Shown: one piece after another, positions 12,101-27,100 of the stretch
How the letters are laid out: every line of letters starts with the position of its first letter
How positions within the stretch are numbered: position 1 is the first letter of the stretch
Origin: Temnopleurus reevesii
Taxonomy: Eukaryota; Echinodermata; Echinoidea; Temnopleuroida; Temnopleuridae
Direction of reading: 5' to 3'
Length of the DNA stretch: 64,000 bases
Assembly: GCA_036244855.1 (NCBI GenBank)
Contig: BQKZ01001017.1
Coordinates: 12,666 to 76,665, forward strand
Notes under the pieces: generated by a model
Databases searched by the model: none
Told to the model about the DNA's origin: nothing
Seen by the model: only the letters and a program-made list of their open reading frames with translations
Position numbers and translations under genes: made by a program

Positions 12101-15100
12101 TTGTCAATTCATCTCTGGGGCATCCAGCAATCTTTCCTGAGAAAAGCAAATGACCTATGCCTCCCTATTCAATGTTTATTATGCTACACAGATAGATACA
12201 TGTACAGCCAGATATCTTGCGCAGGCTCGGGAAATACTTTGAGCTGGCTGCCCTCACAATGCAGTGGGTATGCAGTCGTGTATAAGGAATTCTCCTTTCC
12301 CAAACAATAGTGCATCTAGCCTCTAATGTATTTGGGCAAGGCCTTTGATATAACTGCATTTACGACTGGGGCATGGCTGTAATACATCACTCTGCATACA
12401 ATTGAAAATTGAACCGGTTTTAGTGAACATAAAAAATTAATTTACATGTTTGTGTACAAAATGAAGGACCCAATAAGATTGCATTCAGGATGAAATAGAA
12501 CCAACATTCTACAGATATGCCAACCGTTCCAGAATATGCATTAAAATGTTAAGAACGCAAAAGCTAAATTGTGGAAAGCAAAGTGATGTATTAAACATTA
12601 AGTGAGTTAAAAACAGGGGGAACGACGCAAACTGTAAACAGAATGGGGGTACTTGACAAAAAGCAAATGTGTTTGGGGGTTTACGGGTTGCAAGCAGAAC
12701 TCAAATGGACAACATTAAAATTGGCTGGGGTACATGGACTGGCCGAGGTTGATCAGAGTTCAATATGAATCATAGGACTGAATCATACTAGTGATTATTA
12801 TCACCCCTTCCTCTGAGGGTATATCATAAACTAAATGTAAGATAGGCTGCGACCCCTCTTGACCCGAGGGGTATTCCCTTCAGGGTTTAAGATCGTCATA
12901 TTTGGGAATGTCTTTCTTGGTAAAGATTAAAATATAAAGCATCTCCATTTATCAAGAAAGCTGATGTGAGTGTTAGTGTTTTATCATAATAAATAGCAAA
13001 ATAATTGAAACGCAAAATGCCAACTCTGTATTACTGTATTCTCTGGTACAAGTAGGCATTTTTACGAATAAAATAACACTAAGAAAGACCCACTTGAGGC
13101 AACTTGTGTCATTCAATGTGTGATGTTCAAGCAGGCATTGTTTCAAACAAAATTTCATGAAAAAAAAATGTCCACAAACTCCAAAAATAGTTGGTCCCAA
13201 GCAAAAACATATTATTTTTTCTATGATTTTGGTCATGGGTCAAGTGATAAACCGAAGCAAGGCTTACAGTTCACACAAAAGTGCAAAAACTCAGCAGTAG
13301 CTCCTGAATCATTGAGACAATCAACCCTGCATTCTACGAAATGTCTTATAATTACCTTTAATATGTACTTTTGTTGTATACATTACACTTGTTATATACT
13401 ATTTCTTTAATAAACATGCTGGTACATGTACATAACAATACATATCGAGAGTAGAGCTGAAATGCCACAGGAACAACAATGGTCTTTAGACTGCAGGGGC
13501 GGTATTCTGAAAACTGTTTTAGCGGTATTTCTATGTTAGCTAACATAAAATTTAAAATCGGTATTCTCAAAACTATGTTAAGTCTAAAACTGTGTTAACA
13601 TTTCTTTTTGGCGGGAAAATGATGCGCGCATACGTGCGACGCTTGAACAATGGTCATACGCGGAGTTAACATACCACTTAACACAGTTTTGGTATTCTCA
13701 AAAGTGTGTTAACGATTATTTTTGCAAATTTCTAACATAATATTTAAAACAGCCTCGGAGGTGTGTTAGGAAATTTATAATTTATCGCAGACATTAATGA
13801 TAGCAAAATGTGGAAATAGAGAGGTTGTCCGACATTACATAAACGCTCAAGTTCTTGTTACTATCCATTTTGTCTTCTGATTGGCGTCATACAACAATTT
13901 AGGGAAACTCTCATTTCACACCCGTTAATCACNNNNNNNNNNNNNNNNNNNNNNNNNNNNNNNNNNNNNNNNNNNNNNNNNNNNNNNNNNNNNNNNNNNN
14001 NNNNNNNNNNNNNNNNNNNNNNNNNNNNNNNNNNNNNNNNNNNNNNNNNNNNNNNNNNNNNNNNNNNNNNNNNNNNNNNNNNNNNNNNNNNNNNNNNNNN
14101 NNNNNNNNNNNNNNNNNNNNNNNNNNNNNNNNNNNNNNNNNNNNNNNNNNNNNNNNNNNNNNNNNNNNNNNNNNNNNNNNNNNNNNNNNNNNNNNNNNNN
14201 NNNNNNNNNNNNNACGACGCAAACTGTAAACAGAATGGGGGTACTTGACAAAAAGCAAATGTGTTTGGGGGTTTACGGGTTGCAAGCAGAACTCAAATGG
14301 ACAACATTAAAATTGGCTGGGGTACATGGACTGGCCGAGGTTGATCAGAGTTCAATATGAATCATAGGACTGAATCATACTAGTGATTATTATCACCCCT
14401 TCCTCTGAGGGTATATCATAAACTAAATGTAAGATAGGCTGCGACCCCTCTTGACCCGAGGGGTATTCCCTTCAGGGTTTAAGATCGTCATATTTGGGAA
14501 TGTCTTTCTTGGTAAAGATTAAAATATAAAGCATCTCCATTTATCAAGACAGCTGATGTGAGTGTTAGTGTTTTATCATAATAAATAGCAAAATAATTGA
14601 AACGCTAAATGCCAACTCTGTATTACTGTATTCTCTGGTACAAGTAGGCATTTTTACGAATCAAATAACACTAAGAAAGACCCACTTGAGGCAACTTGTG
14701 TCATTCAATGTGTGATGTTCAAGCAGGCATTGTTTCAAACAAAATTTCATGAAAAAAAAATGTCCACAAACTCCAAAAATAGTTGGTCCCAAGCAAAAAC
14801 ATATTATTTTTTCTATGATTTTGGTCATGGGTCAAGTGATTTTTTTTTTTAATAAACCGAAGCAAGGCTTACAGTTCACACAAAAGTGCAAAAACTCAGC
14901 AGTAGCTCCTGAATCATTGAGACAATCAACCCTGCATTCTACGAAATGTCTTATAATTACCTTTAATGTGTACTTTTGTTGTATACATTACACTTGTTAG
15001 ATAATATTTCTTTAATAAATATGCTGGTACATGTACATAACAATACATATCGAGAGTAGAGCTGAAAATTTACAGGAACAACAATGGTCTCTAGAGTGCA

Positions 15101-18100
15101 CGAGCAATCAACACCCCACTATACATGATGAATTTAAAACCACAAAGGCTACACATTCATATTTATATAGGTTTATATCAAAATAAATATTGTATTGTAT
15201 GAATATTCTGTTTACGAAAAAGAGGCTTCACAGTCATATACTATAAAAGCCAATAATGAATATTTTTTGCATAATTGGGACCAGTTCAGCATTCTAGTGT
15301 GTTACTATTTTCAGGTTTTGACAGTGTTTGTAAGAAACTATATCATACAAAGCGAACATTTTTGAGAGGCCAGAACTGCCCAAATTGCTAAAATAGAACT
15401 ATCACACAAGATAATCAAGTTTAATAGTTAGTGCAAGTTACTTTGAATTATTTGGTTACCTGTTATGGCTATGAAGCTAATAATAATGGGATCAGTGAGA
15501 TCAATGGGCCATTGTTCTAAGCTTTTTAGCAATAGCAGATGACCAAAGAATTCTGACTTTCACTGAATTCATACAGGTTTATATTGGAATAAATATATTA
15601 TCGCTATGAACTTGAACAGTTTGGAAAAACATCACACTATTGAAATATTTGGCAGGGTTTTCTCCGAATTAATGGGGACAAGGTGATTGGCGCTCATGCG
15701 GTTTGAACAGGCAGTGACTAGCTTTGCCAGCTGTTCGTCATCTACCACTACAGAGTGTGTGTGTTATCATCTCATAATTCAATCTAAATTACTCTCTGCC
15801 TTTGAGAAATATGGCCTTGTGATGACATAGAATATAATCTAATGTTTACTAATCTAAAGATCCCCTCATCTTGACACATGTTGGATTGAGGTAAGAAAGA
15901 GGCCAACAATAATAATTGTGCTCCATGTACGAGCAATGTATACGTTCATGATGCTACACAAATTTGAGGCAATTCATTCATAGCGAAGGAATGTAGGCAT
16001 GGGAGTTCATAACGTACTGTAAATGCCAATATTCTAGCGTACATAAATTAAAGCGAATCACTGAATTTCACAACTTTTCATACATTAGCAAGAACTTATT
16101 TTCACATTTTGAGGGATCATTGTACACAAGTCTATGGGCATTTCGACATGTGAAAATTTTAGCAAATTTATGGTCGCGAAAATCACAAAGATAAAACCAC
16201 AGTGAAAATTTCAGCTCATGCAGTAGAAGTATTTTTTTTTTGTCTTTTTAAAAATTTTGTTATTTCCAGCGATTGTATTTAGTAGAATTTTGCACTCTAC
16301 TGGGGTGTTGCTCATAACTTTTGATCGTAACGCGCCAATCAAAATCAATGTTTCATGCGCGTCTTTTTAAATGCGCATACTGTGCGCAAATGAAAATGCG
16401 CGTTATAATTTGCGAAGTTGCAGTTGATTTGTAGCTGATTTTGAACACCCCCTAAATCAATGCAAACATACAAACTATACACAGGCCTATTAAAAAAAAG
16501 AATGGAATGCATACACATCTACTTCAAGTAAAGGCATATCTTAGACCCCGGTTACATAGAACGGGCTAGCCCATGGGCTGGCCCGTTTCCCCCAGTAACA
16601 CAGCTAGACCAGGGTCAGCTACGAGCTAGCCCGGGCTAGACCAGTCTCGCTGTCTAACCGCTCCCGAGACCAACGGGCCAGACCACATTCGTATCTCGAC
16701 TGTGCTCGTTTTGAACGTGAGAAAGTTGTGGTGCTTTCATCTATAAACAATCGGCGGCGCGAACAAAATAACCAGGTGTAGACCGATGGGCCCGCTTGTT
16801 GCGGTCTTTTGTTGACTTCCATTGATGTCAACAAAAGACCGCAACAAGCGGGCCCATCGGTCTACACCTGGTTACACAGCGAGACGGGGCTAGCCCGGGG
16901 CTGGCCTAGGTCGACCCCAATAGGTGGACCAAAAACGGACTCGCTTAGGTCAGGGTAAGGTCCCTTTGAAGCAGTTACACAGCGGGCCTGTGGCTAGTCC
17001 CGGACTCGCTGTCTAACCAGGGTCTACATGACCCAGCCACACAGCATTTATTTAGATGTTTGAAATAATGGACTCAGAAAATATTTTCATGCGAATAAGG
17101 AAAATAAATTTGCACAATCACATTTCCTCTTGTAATTGTCATATAGATATATAGGAAGTGAATTGACTCTAAATATGACATATGANATAGGAAGTGAATT
17201 GACTCTAAATATGACATATGGGCTCCATACAGAAATAAAATAAACCACTTCAGGATAATCTGTTCTATGATCCATTTTATCGCTAAAGCTTTATCTTCAT
17301 TAAAATATCTTATAGCTATTCAGAAAACCTAGAACTGAAACTTCATTCTTTAAAATTGAAGTCAGGCACAGAAACTTATTGATGCAAAGCCCTCTTACAA
17401 TATATTGAGGGGCCTGTAGTTTACTATGATGCCCTAAAAAAAATCTAATGGAGCATTCAAAGTGTTCCATCAAATCATTGGGATTTAGAATAATGTATCA
17501 TAAAATGTGTAATGAATGACCAAAAGCAATTAACCCAAACCAGATCTACATGTACATTTTTTTAAAAAGTCTACAAACTAAAGAAGATAAAAGAGGGATA
17601 TCCGACCTACAAGCCCTAAATTGGAAGAATTCATAATTTCAATAGATCCAACAAAGTTTGAAATCTAGTCCAAATTTTGGTAATGGCTGTTTATTGTGTA
17701 TTGCCCAAACATTTTTATAGAAAAAAAAAGAAACTGTAACATGGACTCTGTACCCACCCAAATAACTCCATCAAAACAATATTTTTCAAAGGTGGTTCTA
17801 TATACAAAAGCATTCAAACATTCTCCAATAGATGGTTTTACTAATAGATGCAGATTTTTTTGCATATTCTATACACAAAGGTTGCTCTTGACCACCAGAA
17901 AGCTTGGCTGATACTTGCCCAACATAGCAACAAGTAATGCATGCAGACTGGATTCCAAGTATTTTTGTCTAATTGTTACAAACTGGTTGAATGTATACCA
18001 TGTAACTACAGTCATCAACAAGAAACCTGCATTAATTTTAATATATTTGTAATCCCTGCTATTCTATGTTATTGCTGTTGTTGGAGTGTAATGAAAATTG

Positions 18101-21100
18101 TGTTTATGGAAATCAATGTGTACCAGTGGAAGAAAAATTTTGATGACAAATGTCATGTAAATCAAATCGAAACATTGGTCACCTTCCATTGACATTGGGA
18201 TAGCACCAGATAGACAACTCAGGGGAAAAGACAAGAGGCCTGGTGCATCAAACTAAACAAAATATATCAAAATTTACAGCATGTCAGTTGTGTGGTTTAC
18301 ACTTTTGACATTTTCTGTTTATCAATTTGTATGACAAGTGGTTCACAAGATATTGGTTTGCTGTTTAGTGTCAAACACTAACACCAACGCGCTACATGTA
18401 CATCCTGGCCAGAAACCATTGACATAACCACAAACATGTTTTGACTTACGCTTACCCAAACATAGGATTTGGAACTTGGGAGGGGGCACCTCATTGAGCC
18501 CCCCCCCCCCAAACAAAAAAACACTTTGTGAAATGCAAAGTCATTGGCTGAGCCAACTCAACTTTAATATTGTATTCAATCAATTGAAATATATGGTTGT
18601 GTAACTCATTTTGGTACTGGCAGCTTGGGGCTGTACACATCAATTGGTGACTGTGATTTCCTATGAATCAAGCAATCTGACCACAGCAACAGAAGACAAA
18701 TCATTCAAAATCCAACATTCACCCGTTCCACAACATATGTCATATCATTCAAACCAAAAGACTTAATCATTCTTTTTGTTTAATCTGTTTTTTTAACATA
18801 TGGTGACAAATGTGTCACATGTTACTGACCTAAACTGCAAATTTCAGACCCTTAACCAGCTTTTGCCAAGAAAGGAAGGGGGTCGAATAGGTAAATTTTT
18901 AGTCAGAGTAGCTTGGGGGTGGGGGGGGGGGCGGTTGTTACATGAACCTTAACACTCCTAACCCCATCTTACCAACAGAATGCTTTTTGTAACCTGTACA
19001 TCACACTAACAAACTATCCATAAATGGCTTTAGAAGTCATTCACTACCAATTCCTCATCTGGTATTTCGAAAGAACATACGCACAGTCCCGGACAGGATT
19101 ACGGTGTAAAGGCGAGGATTGCGAAAGGCAATGAATTAGCTAGGTGATGATACGAACGTAATCTTTGCACTCACTGGACTCTGACCAAAGCACTGTCATA
19201 GCCATCAAATGTCAGCTGTACGGTCTGGCTGGACAGACACAGTAGATAGCAGCCATACAGACAGACGGATGCATCTGCTTGACTCATTGCCTTTTCATTA
19301 TCTGCCTTTCTCTGCTTCCTATCTACAACTGCTAGCTGGACTGTGCCAAATAATTACCGCAAACTAAATGTTTCTGCAGTCATCAATTTCAGGCTAACAG
19401 AAGTTGATCCATAGCAAACTGCTACTTTCACTTTAGCAAAAGCCAAATTATGGCATTTCTTACTTCAAAATTTTCAACAGAAAAATCTTTATTCTTTTAT
19501 ATATCTAAACTTTGAAATAGTACACTACCCTTTTTTGGGGGAGGGGGAGGGGGGTGTGGGGAAATTGAAGAATATCTGGGGGTGATACACAATTTCTTCC
19601 TATTCTCTTTTTGCAGGATGAAATATGAGGCCTTGACCTAGAATATTATTCAAGCTGCAGATTGTCCTGTGCTGTATAAAAATTCATAACACACTCTGGC
19701 GACCCCTATTGCTTTCGGATGCCTGGTCAAATGTGCATCCAGACTTACAATCACTTCCATTTCACTGAAAAGTACTCTAAAATAAAATTCACCATCAAGT
19801 TTAAATTCACAGGCACATCCTTGTATGCACTTTCCTTTATAACAGATTAAAGATTTTATGGACTTCCTAAAGGATTCATTTTCAATGTGACATAATGTAG
19901 AGAACCTGCAAGGTGCCAAATTTTCTGCACGTATTCTGTCGTTCATAAGACAAATCAGTGGCACATTAACAGGTGCTACATTTGGGTGAAAAGTCAGGGT
20001 CAAGTATGAAGGGGGTGTTCCATAAATATAACTCTAAGTGATTTTCATGACAAGTTATTGACATTCATAAATGTGATTGCCTAAGGTCAAAATGAAAACC
20101 GTAGATGAGGCATGTTCGTGAAAAACTACCCATTTCAAGGAATCTCATCCGGGATGGCAGGCAGACAGGTTCGGGTTCGTGGAGGATTGCAAGGGATTTG
20201 GGGTTGCTGGATGCCATGGTTGCTGCAGAAACGATAAAACAATACCAACAGGCTTCCAACCTTACAGGCTCAGGGGTGGTAGTGCTCAAAACGAAGCATA
20301 TGTATAATGGAACATTTATATGCATGCTCTTCTCTTCATATTTATATTGTCTGGCAAATCTGTAACAAGGGCTGCCATGTTCTGAGTTTGAATACATCAG
20401 CAAGTGACAGATTTCCTGATTTGTCTCATAAAGAAATGTTGGTGTTCATGCTTTAAAAATCGTGCCAGAATGGTGACCCCCCCCCCCTGTTGTAAGTTCA
20501 CAGGCCTTATAGTGACATACAATATAAATCTACACAAGGTACCACCTCCCCCCCTTAAAAAAAACAGCTGTGACCTATGAGCCCCTATTGTGCCTATCAA
20601 CAATATTCTGTCTATTATTCTCATCTTTGCCAGTCATTTATGACCTGCACATTGCCTGTGCTTTTAACAAGATGTGCAAAAGGATGTGTATGAAACACTC
20701 ATTTCGATTGATGGATGCTGACCATACGTGATTGCCCAACGATTTCACTTACCGATTCCTAAGTGAGTGTTGATGCTTGCATATCTGGCCGTGCCGGTAA
20801 GGTTCTTATTCTCCCTGTAGGCTATGTGTAGCTTGGTGCGAGGGTCCTTATACCTCTTGGCCAAGCCAAAGTCTATGATGTACACCATGTTACCCTTCTT
20901 GCCCAGCCCCATCAGGAAATTGTCTGGCTTGATGTCTCTGTGGATGAAGTTCTTACTGTGAACATACTCTATCCGACTGATCTGTGTTGTAAGAGGGAGA
21001 AAAAAAAGGAGTGTATGCATGAGTATTATGAATCATCAAGTAAAATGAGAATGAATTAGGTTTTTTTTTAAATTTTGCTAGAGGTTGTGAAAACGTTGGA

Positions 21101-24100
21101 CAAAATAATTAGAATTGATTTTACAATAAAAGAATTAGCATTCATTTTCAAATGAGCTTTTTGAATACTCAACCAACTTCTACTAAATCTCAAAATCTGA
21201 ACTATTTTTAATGAAAGAATTTGAATTCCATATAATGTACATGTACATGTACTTTGTCAATGAGAATGGAATATAAATAACCTTTTTAAAATTTCACAAT
21301 CCACAGAAGTGGAATTCGGAGGGAAAAAACTAATTTGTCATAGGCTTTGATAAAGAAAAAAATAGATAGAACGGAGAAAAAAGTCATTGCTTTGACAAAT
21401 GAAGTTACATGTACAGTCGTATAAGATGTACTTTAAAACTAATTTCATCTTGTTTATTTTAATGCATAATATGGTAAATTGCATCATAAATAACAATGAA
21501 AAAATACTTCTAGATCGTGTTTAAAAAAGTCTAAAATGCACTTTTGAATTCATCAGTACATTAGTAATATTCTAAAATGGGTAGATAATCTAATGAATAT
21601 AATTTTTAAGAAGATAATTTTCGATCATTGAAATGTGGTTATGAAAAATGTTTCATTAATGGAATCATTAATATTGTTTCTTCTCCATGTACAGAAGGAA
21701 AGTAAACAGAGATTGACTGGCATAATGTCGTTGCTACGATGGCCACATCTTCAAAACAGAGAAGGTGCAAAGCCAACACTACTTCTCACATTGTCTCGGA
21801 GCACCTATAGAACACAAGGCACTGCCCTGTTCCTCAGAACTCACCCACACCAATTTGCATAACAAAAGCAAGTACAGTATAGAAAGTGTGTGGGTTGCCT
21901 TCAAGAAAAAAGCATGTTGCAGTTACAATAGTCCCCATCGGTCTTGTTTACATTACACAAAAGACCCTTTTACTGGATTCTGTTGGGTAAACGTGGAACC
22001 CAGTGTGAAGGTTTAACCTCTATTTAGTGCTGCTGCCCCCAATCCATCCAGTAAAATATAATATTCACACTATTTGACAGAAAAGAATCCTTGACTATAG
22101 AGTGAAATCCAAAATACTCAGGTGTCATAATAAAACAAACATATTCTTATTTACATGGTTTTGTAATCCCTGTGGTTTGGAATGTGGTTTGGAATGAAAC
22201 CATATTTGGCAAAAACAAATAAATATGAAAACAATCACTTTTACAAATTAGTATTAACCAGCGTAAGAAGTAATTTTGCAAAATCACAGATATAATTCTT
22301 TGTTGATATTACCATATTCCTCACTATAGTCTATACACAGCTAACGTCAAGCTCTGCAAAGTATGTAGACATGTAGGCTATATTAATTTATCTACATACA
22401 TTGTCTTTTGAACATTTCCTTTACTTGTTGAAAACGCCATTGTATTATTTTGTATTGTTTTGTACATGTATATCATTCATTTGGAGATGAAAAATAAAAG
22501 TTAATTGAATTGAATTGAATTTTATAATTTCATTATTGTTCATCATTCCATCAAGGATTAAAAAAAAAATAGCTACCTCCTTATATTAAAAAGGGTAAGG
22601 ATGGCTACGCTCCTGTTAGAACGCCATGAACCAACTTGCGTTCATAGTAACATTAATAAGACATACATTGGGATGATGTATGGGATCCCATAAAAAAAAA
22701 TAATAATAACAATTTCTAAAGCTGTGACATGTAAAATATATCTCTCAATGGAAATATACATGTAGTGCAATGTATCTCTGTCTGGCCAGACGACAGGCAG
22801 ACAAAACGTAATGTAAAAACAGAATGCAATGAGAAACGTGAACTGGAGGCTATGTAGCATTTGGATACACAGGCTACACAAAAAGAGCCTGATCGGGTTC
22901 TATTGCCGATGTAACATGAGTCAATGGGAAATCTTACATTACATTTACGCATTAAAACCTAGAAAACTTCAATAGTGGAAGATAATTAGGAAATGTCAAG
23001 AAATTGATTTTGTTCAGTAAAAGGATTAAAATAACCTAGCACATGATTGTAAATAGAACCGAGTGGGATTTTTCCTCCTTCTACATGTATCTTTACTTTT
23101 CATTCTTGAAAAAATACAGAAACGTGTATGAGAAAATGGCATTTCAAAATGTTTCATGCTCAAGCTTGCGTATTGTATCAAACCCAAGAGAATGGACTCG
23201 CATTAGCTATGCAACTTGTGAATCTTATCAGCAGAAATCTATAGAAATTACAATTATATTTACTTTTTTCTGACATGATATGAAAAAAATTAACAATCCA
23301 TTTATTATATCATTTTTTATATCATTAATCAATACATTATTTCTCTAAATTCTTCTAACACCTCTTTTTTAATCAACTTACATGTAGCAAGCCAAAATCA
23401 AGAATTATAGGTGGGGTTATTAAAAATCAAGGATACAACGTAATGACTGCCGCCCAAAGGAGATAGATTTGTAACCTTTGCTGAGTGCGACACACCTGCC
23501 TAGTTACTAAACACCCACTACACGCACTCGAGAAGATGCTCAATTAGTGTGCACTATAAATAGCTTTGTGTAGAAAGTGTGCCAGAGTATGGCAACCAAA
23601 CGGAAAGTAAAAGTGCCTTTGCAACTATTGTCTGTTGAAGAGACTTGAATTATGGATTTAACAATACCAAACTGCATTCTTATAATCAATGTGCAAATTT
23701 ATTTGTAACATAATGTTGTTCGATATTATTTGCAATTAACATTACAAAGATCTACATTTATTAGTCTGTGTATTTTTGTGGTAACATGGTTGATGTGCAT
23801 ATTACAGGTGCGCATATTACAGGTTTACATATTCAAGATAAGAAAAAAAATTTGGGACAGTATGTTGACATTACCTTGTTTAATTTGAACAATACCAATC
23901 AATAAAACATAAAAACAAATTCAAGAGCTTCATTACTTTACCAGTTGATAAGCCGATAATAGAACTGTTTTTCAAAAAGTTCTCTCTTGGGCACAAGTTG
24001 ACGAGATCCTCGAAACTCGGACCATGAGTTCAATTACCATTTACATGTACTCTCCCCCTGCCCACCCCACCTCCCTTAAAAAGAGAGCAACAATGCTTGC

Positions 24101-27100
24101 CAGTTGATCAGCCAATAATAGAACTGTTTCTCTTGAACAGAAGTTGAAGAGATACTCTAGACTTGGACCAATTATTACCATTTTCTCTCCTTCTGCCCTC
24201 TCCTCACTATACTCCCTCCCTCCCCCTCCCAAAAAGGGGGGATCTAGAGCAATAATGGTTATCAGTTGATCAGCCAACAATAGAACTGTCTTTTAAATTC
24301 AACTTGAATTCTCTTAAATAGAAGTTAAAGAAATCCTCTAGACTCAGACCAGGGTTTTGATTACAGTGNCCTCACTCTACTCCCTCCCTCCCCCTCCCAA
24401 AAAGGGGGGATCTAGAGCAATAATGGTTATCAGTTGATCAGCCAACAATAGAACTGTCTTTTAAGTTCAACTTGAATTCTCTTAAACAGAAGTTAAAGAA
24501 ATCCTCTACACTCAGACCAGGGTTTTGATTACAGTTTATTATTATTCTGCCACCCCCCCCCCCAAAAAAAAGGGGGTGATTCAGAACAATAATGCTAACT
24601 GTTTTTAACGTGAACTCTCTTGAACAGAAGTTGAAGAGATCTTCTAGACTTGGACCCAGGAATTCCATGACCATTACATTGTAGTCACCCCCCCCCCCCC
24701 CCGAAAAAAGAAAAAGAGAAAAAAAAGAGAAACAATGCTTACCAGTTGATCAGCCAGTAATAGAACTGTTTTTAACGTGAATTCTCTTGAACAGAAGTTG
24801 AAGAGATCTTCTAGACTTGGACCCAGGAGTTCCATAACCATTACATTGTAGTCCCCTTCTGCTCCACACCATTTCACTGTGGGAATACCAACTGCAAAAA
24901 CGAAATTGGAAATAGAGGTAAAATTAGAATTAATTCTAATAAAGTTCACCAATGTCTTTAACTTAAATCACTATAAATAATTAATAAATTAGTCTTTGCA
25001 AACATATATGTATAATGGTCATCCAGGACGGTGTTCGCCAAGTTACAAAGAATTTAAAAACTAATTTACGTACTCCAGTCTTTCTTAAAATTGTGTGTAC
25101 CTTTAAGAACGACCTAGTGAAAATCGCCCAAGATTTCAAGATGATTCCAATAAATAGGATTTGTTTAGAAGTTTGCCTGTTTTGGAATCGATCAAGCAGA
25201 AGTATTCCGCAAAAATAAACTCCTGTTACAAACAAAAACCAACAACAAAAACAGAATGTGTGATGAAAAATGAAAGTTTGATCTATTTTAATTACAATTT
25301 TTTTATAAACTCTCATAGGAAGAGAGTTTCATGAAACAATTTTCAAAATGTAGGAAATATCATCATCATGGGCGGCCCTGCCTTCGCAAGGCATTGGCAA
25401 CTACATGTACATGTATAGTCCTCCACATCCCTCTATCGTCCATTGATCTGAATAGATCAATCTTGAAAAAATATAATAATTAAATCCATCATTTATTCAA
25501 GATCTGTACATGTAACCTCATTCTTGCGAGACAATTCATCTCCCAAAACTAAAGTGTCTAATTTTTGTTTGGTCACATGATCCCGGGATCGCATCTCAGC
25601 GAGTCTGGTGGTGTGGCCTGATGTGAACTCTAGCTGAACTTTTGGAGAAAAGGTGGGGTTTCCATTTACAATGAAGGCAGTCTGGAGAAGGAGGAAGGGT
25701 TTTTATTGCCTCAATTTGCTGGTGGTCTGCATTCAACCATAGAGGTCTACATGTATAATCCAACACATTGGACATGAATATAGGCACACAGTCCATGTTC
25801 TTACTGTATAAAGCTAATATTTTGGCGTACAGATATTTATGCGATTTCTGACCAGTTTGCACATTGGCATGTTGCTATTTTCACGTTTTTGAAAGTGTTT
25901 GTACACAGATGCATGTGCATCATATGGAGTGGAAATTTTCGCGAGGCAATAACCGCGAAATTAGGAAAAATAAAACCACCGTGAAAATTTCAGCTTAAGA
26001 TACTGTATGTACATTTACCATTAGAAGATGAGATCTATGTCCTGCCTTTGGTCTTACGAAATTAATGTTGAGGTTAAAGAGTCAAGTTCAAATATCATAG
26101 TAATGTACTCTGTGTAAACCAACATTAATTTTGGACCTGTACATCAAAACATCAAATTACGCCTATAAAAATGGATATGACTTGACACAGAATATTGCAA
26201 AACTACATAAAAACTGCACAAAAGACATTCCAAATCAGTAATGATTCAGCAAAAAATTGTAGAATGCTGCTTTTATCAATAGGCATACATACAGTTTGCA
26301 AATCTCATAAATATATTGTGACTAATTTCAATTTGACTTCTGGTATTTAATAACACCAGTTACGGCCAGAATAAAAATCTCCTTATTAACCTTATCTCTC
26401 GTTCTAAATTATATTCTTTATCTTATTTGCAAATTGCAAATAAGATAATTGCGAATTGCAAATTCATGTCACGTACATCCTTTCACAAGTGATAAAGATG
26501 ACCCACTTCCTTACAATAATATCTAACAAAATTGTGCTTTTGTAAATGTGAGGGTAAATATATTTTCTTTCTCCTAAAACAAATAAAAGAATACCCACAA
26601 AATAAGTGTGTAATACAAGAAAAATAACAACTTCTGTTTGTATTCATTCTTTTCCACTAGACATCACCCATTATTTTCTTTCCTTTCGTCACATCCTACG
26701 TCAGCGAGTTATATTTACTTGAGGACACTACTATAAACTCAAGTGCGTGTTCATCCTCATATGACATCAGTGTTTACAATAAAGAAAAGAAATCATATAA
26801 CCCCACAGCAGGGGCTGGATATTTTCATGTCGTCTGGAATAATATGTGTGTGCACTGAGGCTTGCGAGTTTCATTTAGGGCGTATCACCGAGTTTCAGTT
26901 ATGATAATGAAATCTAAAATGTTTTCAACTTGAAATAAACTGTTCTTACACTATCTATCATGCAAGAAGAGAGTTATATTTGGCATGCAAACCAAACTTG
27001 AAACAAATTGTGCAGATTAACCAGTACTTTCAATCCTCCATTATTTTCAAGCAAAGATATGAATACTCAATTAGGGGTTTCATTCCTAAGCGAGATTGCG

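Larger units (their letters stand above)
8457..20752 (-). other. CK1 intron 4
   Basis: 12.3 kb with no exon recognised. It holds the perfect-TIR MITE (9171-9482), a SINE tail (9600-9680), a hairpin (11904-12088), a duplicated 0.85 kb block either side of a 281-base gap, a MITE at the gap edge (13496), copies of the TACTGTATAAGC and GGGGTGTTG families (16017-16455), the GC-rich foldback element (16550-17032) and homopolymer tracts (18500, 18918, 19537). Confidence 0.8.

Noticed and set aside
11891..12310. 139-codon open frame
   Set aside because: It lies across a foldback repeat in a CK1 intron, with cysteine- and threonine-rich low-information sequence and no family match.
13925..14285. Open frames of 108 and 118 codons
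   Set aside because: They are almost entirely N.
20397..24280. Open frames with GGGGG-type glycine runs
   Set aside because: Arise from C homopolymers near 20480 and 20547 and from fossil exon flanks; not independent genes.
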